From an uncultured Allomuricauda sp. (GTDB lineage Bacteria; Bacteroidota; Bacteroidia; Flavobacteriales; Flavobacteriaceae): a stretch of DNA of 6,969 nucleotides. The DNA lies in NCBI GenBank assembly GCA_937911965.1, contig CALDPL010000187.1:1-6969 (forward strand), given 5' to 3'. The position numbers were made by a program, and so were the translations under genes. Shown piece by piece: positions 1-5,577 of this stretch (position 1 is the stretch's first letter; every line of letters begins with the position of its first letter). The notes beneath the pieces were generated by a model. The model did not search any database. It saw nothing but the letters and a program-made list of their open reading frames with translations, and had not been told where the DNA came from.

Positions 1-32
1 GACTGGAGTTCAGACGTGTGCTCTTCCGATCT
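1..32. other. Illumina TruSeq read-2 adapter remnant (artefact)
   Basis: The first 32 bases match the 3' 32 bases of the standard TruSeq read-2/index adapter. They begin GACTGGAGTT and end with the CTCTTCCGATCT that is ligated directly to the insert. Genuine sequence therefore starts at base 33. This is a library artefact left on the contig, not part of the organism. It also supplies two bases of the apparent stop codon of the neighbouring gene. Confidence 0.97.
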
Positions 33-1191
33 AAGGTTTTATTAGTCCTGCTGTCACACTTGGCGCAAATAATTCACGATACCAATCTGAATGATCTTGG
101 TCAACAACCTTTCCTGGATTATCTCCTTCCAGTACCTTTTCAATTGACTTACGCACAACTTGGACCGCCTGCCAATATCCCCTTGCTGCCATCGCTGCTC
201 TATGTTCTTCATCTTCTTTGTTGTCCGCTATGTTCCAATCACCACTTCTTACTTTTTCAATGAGTTCCTTTGAAACTTTATAATATTCTATGGATAGGGA
301 ATGATATGCATCTGTAACATACATGTCATCCACGGCCTTAAGGTATGCCTGTTTATTTTGAGGCAAGCCTGGACTTTCTGGGAAATGCTTAATGACTTCT
401 GTTCGGTAGTTCTCCCATAACAGACGAATTCTATAGGAATAGGGAGATTTTTCCCTTAAGGACAAACCTATTTGAGGCTTGTTTTGAAACGGATTGATTT
501 CCCGTACTTCATAATCGGCCGATTTCATTGTTTTAACGATTTCATCCGCAATTTGGACTTGTCCATTATTTCGGAATGCTCCAGCCAGTCTTCCTGCAAT
601 AACACTATGAGATCCATCCAGCAGAAGTTTCAAAACTTCAGAAGCATCGGTTATTTGTGCCAAGGCTGCTCTCACATCAATTGTATTCTTTTCAAAAATG
701 GTTGGTGAGCTACTTATCAAAGAGGAAGGCAAATTGAAAATTTGAATTCCCATAACCTCAACCCTATCCTCCAAATTGGGCAAAGAGGACCTCAATTCCA
801 AAATTGAAGTTCCGTATAGAAGCTCAATTTTTTTATTCGGTGCTTCTGGAGCTCTGACTATCAATTGTTCTGGAATTGTTTGGTTTCCAGAATGTAGCAA
901 AAGGGATTGTTCTGGAGAAAGACAATATCGCTTGTTGTATTTATCTTCTAAATATCCTACACAAAACTTCCAATAGGAGGTATACCATGAAGTACTATCC
1001 TCAACTCGTTCTTTGGGATCCGCAACAATATACCAACCCTTGGTAACTTCTTTCAAAAATCCATTTTTGACCAGACGTTGTTTGTGTATCCGAGATATTT
1101 CTGTTGTTTTTATTGCCTTTGCACCCCTTTCGTTCTGCAGGGCGTATAGAACTTCTAAGGATTCTGCAAGTTTCTCTCCCGGTGTTGCCAT
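31..1191 (-). CDS. Fic-family protein with AbiEi-like winged-helix N-terminus, 3' end missing (partial)
   Basis: Fic proteins transfer AMP or related groups to target proteins, often as toxins or effectors. The visible 386 residues show an N-terminal winged-helix-like part resembling AbiEi/AbiEi_4 antitoxins (about 1-150, with KNGFLKEVTKGWYI at 42-55 and LSPEQSLLLHSGN at 91-103). A linking region follows, then the beginning of a Fic domain (from about 280). At 298-303 the sequence SLSIEY matches the S/TxxxE(G/N) inhibitory-helix motif, except that Tyr replaces Gly/Asn. The catalytic HPFx(D/E)GNGR motif is absent because the gene runs off the contig. Relatives I recall are about 500 residues long. 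The apparent stop at 31-33 (TAG) takes two of its bases from the adapter and is false; the last genuine codon is Pro386 at 34-36. I chose ATG at 1191 because MATPGEKLAESLEVL is the usual family start; an in-frame TTG at 1203 is less likely. The gene is clearly more AT-rich than the sulfur operon, which fits an acquired accessory gene. The target is unknown. Confidence 0.85.
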   Translation of the reverse strand: MATPGEKLAESLEVLYALQNERGAKAIKTTEISRIHKQRLVKNGFLKEVTKGWYIVADPKERVEDSTSWYTSYWKFCVGYLEDKYNKRYCLSPEQSLLLHSGNQTIPEQLIVRAPEAPNKKIELLYGTSILELRSSLPNLEDRVEVMGIQIFNLPSSLISSSPTIFEKNTIDVRAALAQITDASEVLKLLLDGSHSVIAGRLAGAFRNNGQVQIADEIVKTMKSADYEVREINPFQNKPQIGLSLREKSPYSYRIRLLWENYRTEVIKHFPESPGLPQNKQAYLKAVDDMYVTDAYHSLSIEYYKVSKELIEKVRSGDWNIADNKEDEEHRAAMAARGYWQAVQVVRKSIEKVLEGDNPGKVVDQDHSDWYRELFAPSVTAGLIKP

Positions 1192-1222
1192 AATTCGAAA
1201 CAAATTTAATCGTTCAAGTATT

Positions 1223-1242
1223 CTAGGCCATTTTTAGCCTAG
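1223..1242. promoter_or_regulatory. Inverted repeat between the tandem repeats and the fic start
   Basis: The arms CTAGGC (1223-1228) and GCCTAG (1237-1242) are exact reverse complements separated by 8 bases. The right arm lies within the first 24-bp repeat unit, and the left arm lies outside the array, on the gene side. The site is about 30 bp upstream of the fic-like ATG at 1191. A palindrome added to a direct-repeat array is compatible with a regulator-binding site, but binding is inferred only. Confidence 0.5.
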
Positions 1243-1303
1243 CATGTCGTACCATTTTTAGCCTAGCATGTCGTACCATTTTTAGCCTAGCGTGTCGTAC
1301 CAT
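1223..1303 (-). other. Possible leader ORF formed by the repeat array (26 codons plus stop)
   Basis: The 24-bp unit equals eight codons and one frame is open through the array. From ATG at 1303 it reads three copies of MVRHARLK, then MA, then TAG at 1225-1223. The single variable base is a synonymous His codon change (CAC/CAT). The ATG lies about 16 bases after the -7 box, so translation would be nearly leaderless. The stop is 31 bases before the fic-like ATG and in a different frame. A periodic open frame can arise by chance from any repeat whose length is a multiple of three, so this is only a candidate. Confidence 0.2.
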
Positions 1304-1318
1304 TTTTAGCCTAGCGTG
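1228..1318 (-). repeat. 24-bp direct repeat array upstream of the fic-like gene, probable operator
   Basis: Units lie head to tail at 1228-1251, 1252-1275 and 1276-1299, with a 19-base partial unit at 1300-1318. On the minus strand each reads TACGACAYGCTAGGC followed by TAAAAATGG. The only difference between full units is one C/T position: T in the two units nearest the gene, C in the outer ones. The array lies between the likely -7 promoter box (1319-1326) and the ATG at 1191, so it would fall at and just after the transcription start. The encoded protein has an AbiEi-like winged helix, and AbiEi antitoxins repress their own promoters by binding upstream repeats. Binding of this array by the Fic protein is an inference. 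The ends of an IS21-type element also carry multiple direct repeats, but no transposase is visible here. Confidence 0.9.
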
Positions 1319-1326
1319 CAAATATA
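1319..1326 (-). promoter_or_regulatory. Bacteroidota-type -7 promoter box for the fic-like gene
   Basis: On the minus strand the bases read TATATTTG, an exact match to the Bacteroidota housekeeping consensus TAnnTTTG. It directly abuts the partial fourth repeat unit. I see no convincing TTTG at the expected -33 spacing. Transcription would start about 7 bases downstream, near 1312, placing the repeats at the start of the transcript. This placement suits a repressor acting on initiation. Confidence 0.55.
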
Positions 1327-1500
1327 CACCAAATAACCTGTCTTTTAAATAGTTAACCAACATTTTTTATTACTGAAATAATGCTAAAAAGTGCGTTGAA
1401 AGGTGAAAGAAAAATCAATTTTCCTCAGGTATTTGATGTCAAAATTGACCCCCTTGAAGCATAGAACCATGGGAGGTCCTTTCTTCCCACCATCGGATAC
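1327..1500. other. Non-coding stretch, no supported feature
   Basis: This is AT-rich sequence between the fic promoter and the operon terminator. No tRNA, recognisable RNA, insertion sequence or conserved ORF is visible. A 27-codon open frame on the plus strand at 1381-1464 has no recognisable product and no ribosome-binding site. Confidence 0.6.
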
Positions 1501-1536
1501 AAAAAAAACACCTCCCGAAATTGCTTCCGAAAGGTG
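1501..1536 (-). terminator. Rho-independent terminator of the sulfur operon
   Basis: On the minus strand, 1536-1509 form a 12-bp stem closed by a GCAA (GNRA-type) tetraloop. The arms are CACCTTTCGGAA and TTTCGGGAGGTG, with three G-U pairs. The stem is followed by eight T residues (1508-1501). It begins 23 bases after the stop codon of the ferredoxin-NADP reductase gene. The plus strand has five T residues after the same stem (1539-1543), so weak activity in the other direction is possible. Confidence 0.88.
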
Positions 1537-1559
1537 CCTTTTTCATATGGGACCAAAGA

Positions 1560-2621
1560 CTAGTTGATGCTCTGCACCACTTCCTTCTTTGCCTCTTTTT
1601 TGCTGCCGTCAAAGCCTTCCACCCCGCCCACGGTGGTATACTTCATTACAAAGCGTTTGTCGGGGTTGATGATCTGGTAGGCGAACTGGCACATTACCGC
1701 CGCCTCGTGAAAGCCGGATAGGATCAGTTTGAGCTTGCCCGGATAGGTGTTCACGTCCCCGATGGCAAAGACCCCCGGTATATTGGTCTGGTAATCCTTG
1801 GCATTGTTCACCTTGATCGCGTTCTTCTCGATCTCAAGGCCCCAATTGCCCAGGGGTCCCAGTTTTGGGGACAGTCCAAAGAGGGGGATGAAATAATCCG
1901 TTTCCACATATGCGGGCTCCCGGTCGGCATCGTTGTACTTGATCACCACGGCCTGCAGGTCGTGTTCTCCATGGAGTTCGCTGACCTCGGCCTCGGTATA
2001 GAGTTGGATCTTGCCCAATTTGGCCAACTCACTGGCCTTCTCCACGGAATCCAGGGCTCCCCTGAATTCGTTCCTGCGGTGTACCAAAGCGACCTCAGAG
2101 GCCACATCGGCCAAAAAGATGGCCCAATCCAGGGCGGAATCCCCCCCACCGGAGATCACCACCTTTTTGTCCCGGAACTTCTCCGGATCCTTGATCATAT
2201 AGTCCACTCCCTTGCCCTCGTAGGACGCCAGGTTGGCTATCAAGGGCTTTCTGGGCTCAAAGGAGCCCAATCCCCCGGCGATGACCACAATGGGCGCTTG
2301 GTGCTTGGTACCCTCCAGGGTGGTGACCACAAAGGAACCGTCCTCCTGCTTTTCCAAGGTTTCGGCACGCTCCCCCAGGGTATATCCCGGCTCAAAGGGT
2401 TTGATCTGTTCCAGGAGGCGGTCCACCAGGTCCCCGGCCAGGATTTCCGGATAGGCCGGAATATCGTAGATCGGTTTTTTGGGATAGATCTCCGAACACT
2501 GCCCTCCCGGTTGCGGTAGGGCATCGATCAAATGGCATTTGAGCTTGAGCAGCCCGGCCTCGAAAACGGTGAACAGGCCCGTGGGTCCCGCTCCGATTAT
2601 AATGATATCAGTTTTTATCAT
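1560..2621 (-). CDS. Ferredoxin/flavodoxin-NADP+ reductase, thioredoxin-reductase-like type
   Basis: This 353-residue FAD enzyme moves electrons between NADPH and ferredoxin. In this operon the likely role is to feed the siroheme reductase. Visible motifs are the FAD-binding GAGPTG (10-15), the PGGQ segment (38-41), the NADPH-binding GGGDSALDWA (158-167) with HRRNEFRG (181-188) that would contact the 2'-phosphate, and the C-terminal FAD motif GDVNTYPGK (288-296). The thioredoxin-reductase CxxC redox pair is absent: where CATC would lie, just before the NADPH motif, the sequence is MIKDPEKF (142-149). That separates it from true thioredoxin reductases and fits the YumC/FNR2 family, whose usual length is about 330-350. 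The start is ATG at 2621, 16 bases after the cobA stop, with AAGGAAA as a modest ribosome-binding site. It is the last gene before the terminator. The ferredoxin partner is not in the window. Confidence 0.9.
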   Translation of the reverse strand: MIKTDIIIIGAGPTGLFTVFEAGLLKLKCHLIDALPQPGGQCSEIYPKKPIYDIPAYPEILAGDLVDRLLEQIKPFEPGYTLGERAETLEKQEDGSFVVTTLEGTKHQAPIVVIAGGLGSFEPRKPLIANLASYEGKGVDYMIKDPEKFRDKKVVISGGGDSALDWAIFLADVASEVALVHRRNEFRGALDSVEKASELAKLGKIQLYTEAEVSELHGEHDLQAVVIKYNDADREPAYVETDYFIPLFGLSPKLGPLGNWGLEIEKNAIKVNNAKDYQTNIPGVFAIGDVNTYPGKLKLILSGFHEAAVMCQFAYQIINPDKRFVMKYTTVGGVEGFDGSKKEAKKEVVQSIN

Positions 2622-2637
2622 GGTTCAAATTTTCCTT

Positions 2638-3420
2638 TTATACGGTTTTTTGCAATTCTTGTTCTTCAAGTTGATGGTTGTATTCCCTTTGGAGCTCCAA
2701 CAGGGCCTGTCGGTGGCGGACCACTTCCCCAAGGATGATGATCGCCGGGTTGGACAGTTTTTGCTCTCTGACAATATCCAATATGATGCTTACCTTGCCC
2801 ACGCCCACTTTTTCGTTTCCGGTGGTCCCTTCCTGAATGATGGCCACGGGCAATTCCCCTTTTCCCTCCTTTTGGAAGAGTTGCACGATCTCCCCCAATT
2901 TGGACATTCCCATCAGAATGACCACTGTGGCATTGGAACGGGCCGCAAGGGCCACATCCGTGGAAAGGGTATGGTTCTTTGTGGTACCTGTGACCACCCA
3001 AAAACTCTCGGCCAGTCCCCTTTTTGTCACGGGAATGAACTGGGAGGCGGGTACGGCCACTGAAGAGGAGATTCCGGGGACCAGGGCCACTTCGATCCCT
3101 TGTCCGGCCGCATACTCCATTTCTTCCGCCCCACGGCCAAATACAAAGGGGTCACCCCCTTTCAATCGGACCACGTGAAACCCCAGGCTTGCCCGTTGTA
3201 CCAACAATTCGTTGATCTGTTCCTGACTGTAGGCATAGCAGCCCTTGCGTTTGCCCACAAAGATTTTCTCTGCCCTTGGGGCATGCTCCAAAAGCTCAGT
3301 GGACACCAGGGCATCATAGAGCACCACATCGGCGGATTCCAGGGCCCTGACCCCCTTAAGGGTGATCAGTTCCACATCTCCGGGGCCGGCCCCCACTACG
3401 GTCAATTTCCCTTTATACAT
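2638..3420 (-). CDS. cobA: Uroporphyrinogen-III C-methyltransferase (SUMT)
   Basis: The enzyme uses two S-adenosylmethionine to convert uroporphyrinogen III into precorrin-2, the first step toward siroheme, the cofactor of the reductase encoded just upstream. The 260 residues match the standalone SUMT length. Visible motifs are VGAGPGD (9-15, SAM-binding loop), RLKGGDPFVFGRGAEE (85-100) and VPGISS (114-119), followed by TKRGLAESFWVVTGT (132-146). I chose ATG at 3420; a longer in-frame opening to 3495 only adds residues unlike the family that lie inside the upstream gene. The first 8 bases overlap the end of the reductase gene (ATGTATAA), suggesting translational coupling. There is no N-terminal or C-terminal CysG-type dehydrogenase/ferrochelatase domain, so conversion of precorrin-2 to siroheme needs a gene elsewhere. 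Confidence 0.94.
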   Translation of the reverse strand: MYKGKLTVVGAGPGDVELITLKGVRALESADVVLYDALVSTELLEHAPRAEKIFVGKRKGCYAYSQEQINELLVQRASLGFHVVRLKGGDPFVFGRGAEEMEYAAGQGIEVALVPGISSSVAVPASQFIPVTKRGLAESFWVVTGTTKNHTLSTDVALAARSNATVVILMGMSKLGEIVQLFQKEGKGELPVAIIQEGTTGNEKVGVGKVSIILDIVREQKLSNPAIIILGEVVRHRQALLELQREYNHQLEEQELQKTV

Positions 3421-5503
3421 GTTGCAGTTCCAATTTTCTATAGGCTTCCAATCGCTGAAGGACCAGTTCGGCATCTTCAAGATATTTTTTGGCAAAGGCC
3501 TCGGAAGGCTTGTTGCGGTTCAATTGCAGGGCCAGGTTTTCAAAACCGCCCTCAAAGGCTATTTTTCCGGTGGCCACGTAGAATTTCTCAAAATCGCCAA
3601 CGATGCCCACATGGGTGTTCGTCTTTACCTTTTCCGAGGTCAACAATGCCTTGGCGGCATTGACCATGGACTGGTAGGAATAATAGATACTGGCCGACCA
3701 TTTTCCATCTTCCAGGGCCAATCGGGCATTTTCGATTTTCTCTTCACTTTCCAGAAAAAGGGTGGCCACCAGGTCCAAGATCACCCCGGCACATTCCCCG
3801 ACCCCTATGGCCTGCTGGTATTTTTCTTCATTGCCCCAATCGATAAAGTCAGAAGGGACCAGATTGTCCACCTCGGTGAGCGGCTTCAACATCTCATAGA
3901 AGTAGGCCTCCCCCTGTTGGGCGTAATAATCCGTATAATTTTTCCCATTCCCATGGGCCTCGAAATCATCCAAGATCAACCTCAGGGCCTGTGGGCCCCT
4001 TTTGCTCGGGATCTTGGCCACCTTATCGGCAAACCTTCCGTTGCCGTCCCCGAAATTCCCACCGCCCAACAACACCTGTAGGGCCGGTGCCACCAATTTA
4101 TCCTTGGTCCGGATGGACATCCCTTGAAAGCCGATATGGGCCATATTGTGCTGTCCACAGGCGTTCATGCAACCGCTGATCTTTATGGCCACATCCGGGT
4201 TTTTGTGGTAATGCGGGTATTCCGCCTTGATCACCCGTTCCAGTTCATCGGCAATTCCGGTACTGCTGGCAATCCCCAGGTTACAGGTATCCGTACCCGG
4301 GCAGGCGGTGATGTCCACGGCCTTGTTGTAACCCACTTCCACAAAACCCAGTTTTTCCAGTTCCTGGTAAAAAAACGGAAGGAGTTCCTCCTTTACAAAG
4401 GGGATCAATATGTTCTGTCTCAGGGTCATCCTGAACTCCCCGGCCGCATAGTCCTGGACCAATCGGGCCAGTTTTCGGGCCTCTGGGGTATAGAAATCCC
4501 CCAACAGCACCTTGATGCCAACGGCCACATAGCCCGCTTGCTTCTGGGGCACCAGGTTGGTGGCCTTCCAGGCCTCAAAGGCCTCGGGGTCCCGGAGTTC
4601 CACCTCGGGAACCTCGACCTCTACGGGAACGGTTTTGGGATAGTTCCCATGGTCTATGGGATGGGTGGGGCTGGTAACGGCCAGCTCCACTTCCTTCATC
4701 AGCTCCTTGAAGCCGTCCAGGCCGAGATCTTTCAAAAGGTATTTCATACGGGCCTTGGAACGGCTCTTGCGCTCCCCGTAGCGGTCAAAGACCCGCATTA
4801 TCGTTTCCATAAGCGGGATGACCTTTTCGGTGGGCAAAAAGTCGTACAGTTTTTCGGCATGGCGTGGCTGGGAACCCAGTCCTCCACCGATAAGTACCTT
4901 AAAGCCCCTGACCCCGTTCTCCATCTTGGCGATAAAGCCGATATCGTGCATATAGGACAGGGCACTGTCCTTATCGCTGGAAGAGAAGGTCACCTTGAAC
5001 TTCCTTCCCATTTCCTGGCCGATGGGGTTTCGAAGGAAGTATTCGAACACCGCATGGGCATAGGGGGATACGTTAAAGGGTTCATCCGGATCGATCCCCG
5101 CGGTCTCACTTGCGGTGACGTTCCTTACGGTATTGCCACAGGCCTCCCTGATGGTGACCTTGTCCCGCTCCAGTTCGCTCCAGAGTTCGGGGGTCCTTTC
5201 GATATCGACAAAGTGGATCTGGATGTCCTGCCGGGTGGTGATGTGCAGGCGGCCCCGGGAATATTCATCCGAAACATCGCAGATGCGGAGCAACTGGGTG
5301 GAAGTCACCTTCCCATAGGGCAGTTTGATCCGGACCATCTGTACCCCGGGCTGGCGCTGTCCGTAGATGCCACGGGCCAACCGTAGGCTCCTGAATTTGT
5401 CCTCGTCCAAGGTCCCTTCCTTGAATTCCCGAATCTTGCGCTCCAGTGCGATTATGTCCTTTTCAACAATTGGATTCTCTATTTCAGTTCTAAAGCTTTT
5501 CAT
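3413..5503 (-). CDS. Siroheme sulfite (or nitrite) reductase with C-terminal HEPN domain
   Basis: The first ~570 of 696 residues form a complete siroheme/4Fe-4S reductase that carries out six-electron reduction, most likely of sulfite to sulfide in this context. It has the two-repeat architecture: ferredoxin-like half-domains at about 40-100 (SRGRLHITTRQDIQIHF, 82-98) and 320-390 (FRMTLRQNILIPF, 357-369), each followed by a siroheme-binding half. The cluster and siroheme ligands are CPGTDTC (Cys401, Cys407) and GCMNACGQH (Cys445, Cys449). From about 575 to 690 the sequence becomes helical and resembles a HEPN domain (ARLALEDGKWSASIYYSYQSM, around 593-613). Its His631 lacks the preceding Arg of the RNase RX4-6H motif, so it is probably not a nuclease. 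Such fusions occur widely in Bacteroidota, but the role of the HEPN part is unknown to me. Ferredoxin dependence is inferred from the reductase gene downstream and from the absence of a flavoprotein subunit. Nitrite as substrate cannot be excluded from sequence alone. The start is ATG at 5503. Confidence 0.9.
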   Translation of the reverse strand: MKSFRTEIENPIVEKDIIALERKIREFKEGTLDEDKFRSLRLARGIYGQRQPGVQMVRIKLPYGKVTSTQLLRICDVSDEYSRGRLHITTRQDIQIHFVDIERTPELWSELERDKVTIREACGNTVRNVTASETAGIDPDEPFNVSPYAHAVFEYFLRNPIGQEMGRKFKVTFSSSDKDSALSYMHDIGFIAKMENGVRGFKVLIGGGLGSQPRHAEKLYDFLPTEKVIPLMETIMRVFDRYGERKSRSKARMKYLLKDLGLDGFKELMKEVELAVTSPTHPIDHGNYPKTVPVEVEVPEVELRDPEAFEAWKATNLVPQKQAGYVAVGIKVLLGDFYTPEARKLARLVQDYAAGEFRMTLRQNILIPFVKEELLPFFYQELEKLGFVEVGYNKAVDITACPGTDTCNLGIASSTGIADELERVIKAEYPHYHKNPDVAIKISGCMNACGQHNMAHIGFQGMSIRTKDKLVAPALQVLLGGGNFGDGNGRFADKVAKIPSKRGPQALRLILDDFEAHGNGKNYTDYYAQQGEAYFYEMLKPLTEVDNLVPSDFIDWGNEEKYQQAIGVGECAGVILDLVATLFLESEEKIENARLALEDGKWSASIYYSYQSMVNAAKALLTSEKVKTNTHVGIVGDFEKFYVATGKIAFEGGFENLALQLNRNKPSEAFAKKYLEDAELVLQRLEAYRKLELQHV

Positions 5504-5577
5504 TATCCTAGTTTTCCTATCTTTTTTATAGAGTTATATTGAATAAACCCCCTGTCTTTTAATCGATTCCAAAAAAA
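5504..5577. other. 74-bp gap between cysN and the siroheme reductase gene
   Basis: This AT-rich spacer has no hairpin terminator and no clear TAnnTTTG box on the minus strand. Readthrough from cysN is therefore the simplest reading, although a weak internal promoter cannot be excluded. Confidence 0.4.

Noticed and set aside
1192..1203. TTG start four codons upstream of the fic-like ATG
   Set aside because: The ATG at 1191 gives the usual family N-terminus MATPGEKLAESL, and a TTG start is not needed.
1228..1318. CRISPR array
   Set aside because: The repeats are contiguous, with no spacers and no cas genes.
1337..1348. 12-base CCTGTCTTTTAA shared with 5551-5562, considered as a common regulator site
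   Set aside because: One shared 12-mer in 7 kb is near chance expectation, and it has no symmetry or consistent position relative to a promoter.
1381..1464. 27-codon plus-strand ORF divergent from the fic-like gene
   Set aside because: It has no recognisable product, no clear ribosome-binding site or promoter, and a length expected by chance.
1560..2621. Thioredoxin reductase
   Set aside because: The CxxC redox pair is missing at the expected place before the NADPH-binding motif.
1962..3063. Long plus-strand open frames opposite the FNR and cobA genes
   Set aside because: These are shadows of the real minus-strand genes, with no motifs and no start signals.
3421..3495. 25-residue N-terminal extension of CobA
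   Set aside because: It lies inside the upstream reductase gene and has no SUMT similarity. The ATG at 3420 immediately precedes the SAM-binding motif.
4124..5386. 420-codon open frame on the plus strand opposite the siroheme reductase
   Set aside because: It lies wholly antisense to a well-conserved gene with clear cofactor motifs. Its translation resembles no family and reflects the codon bias of the opposite strand.
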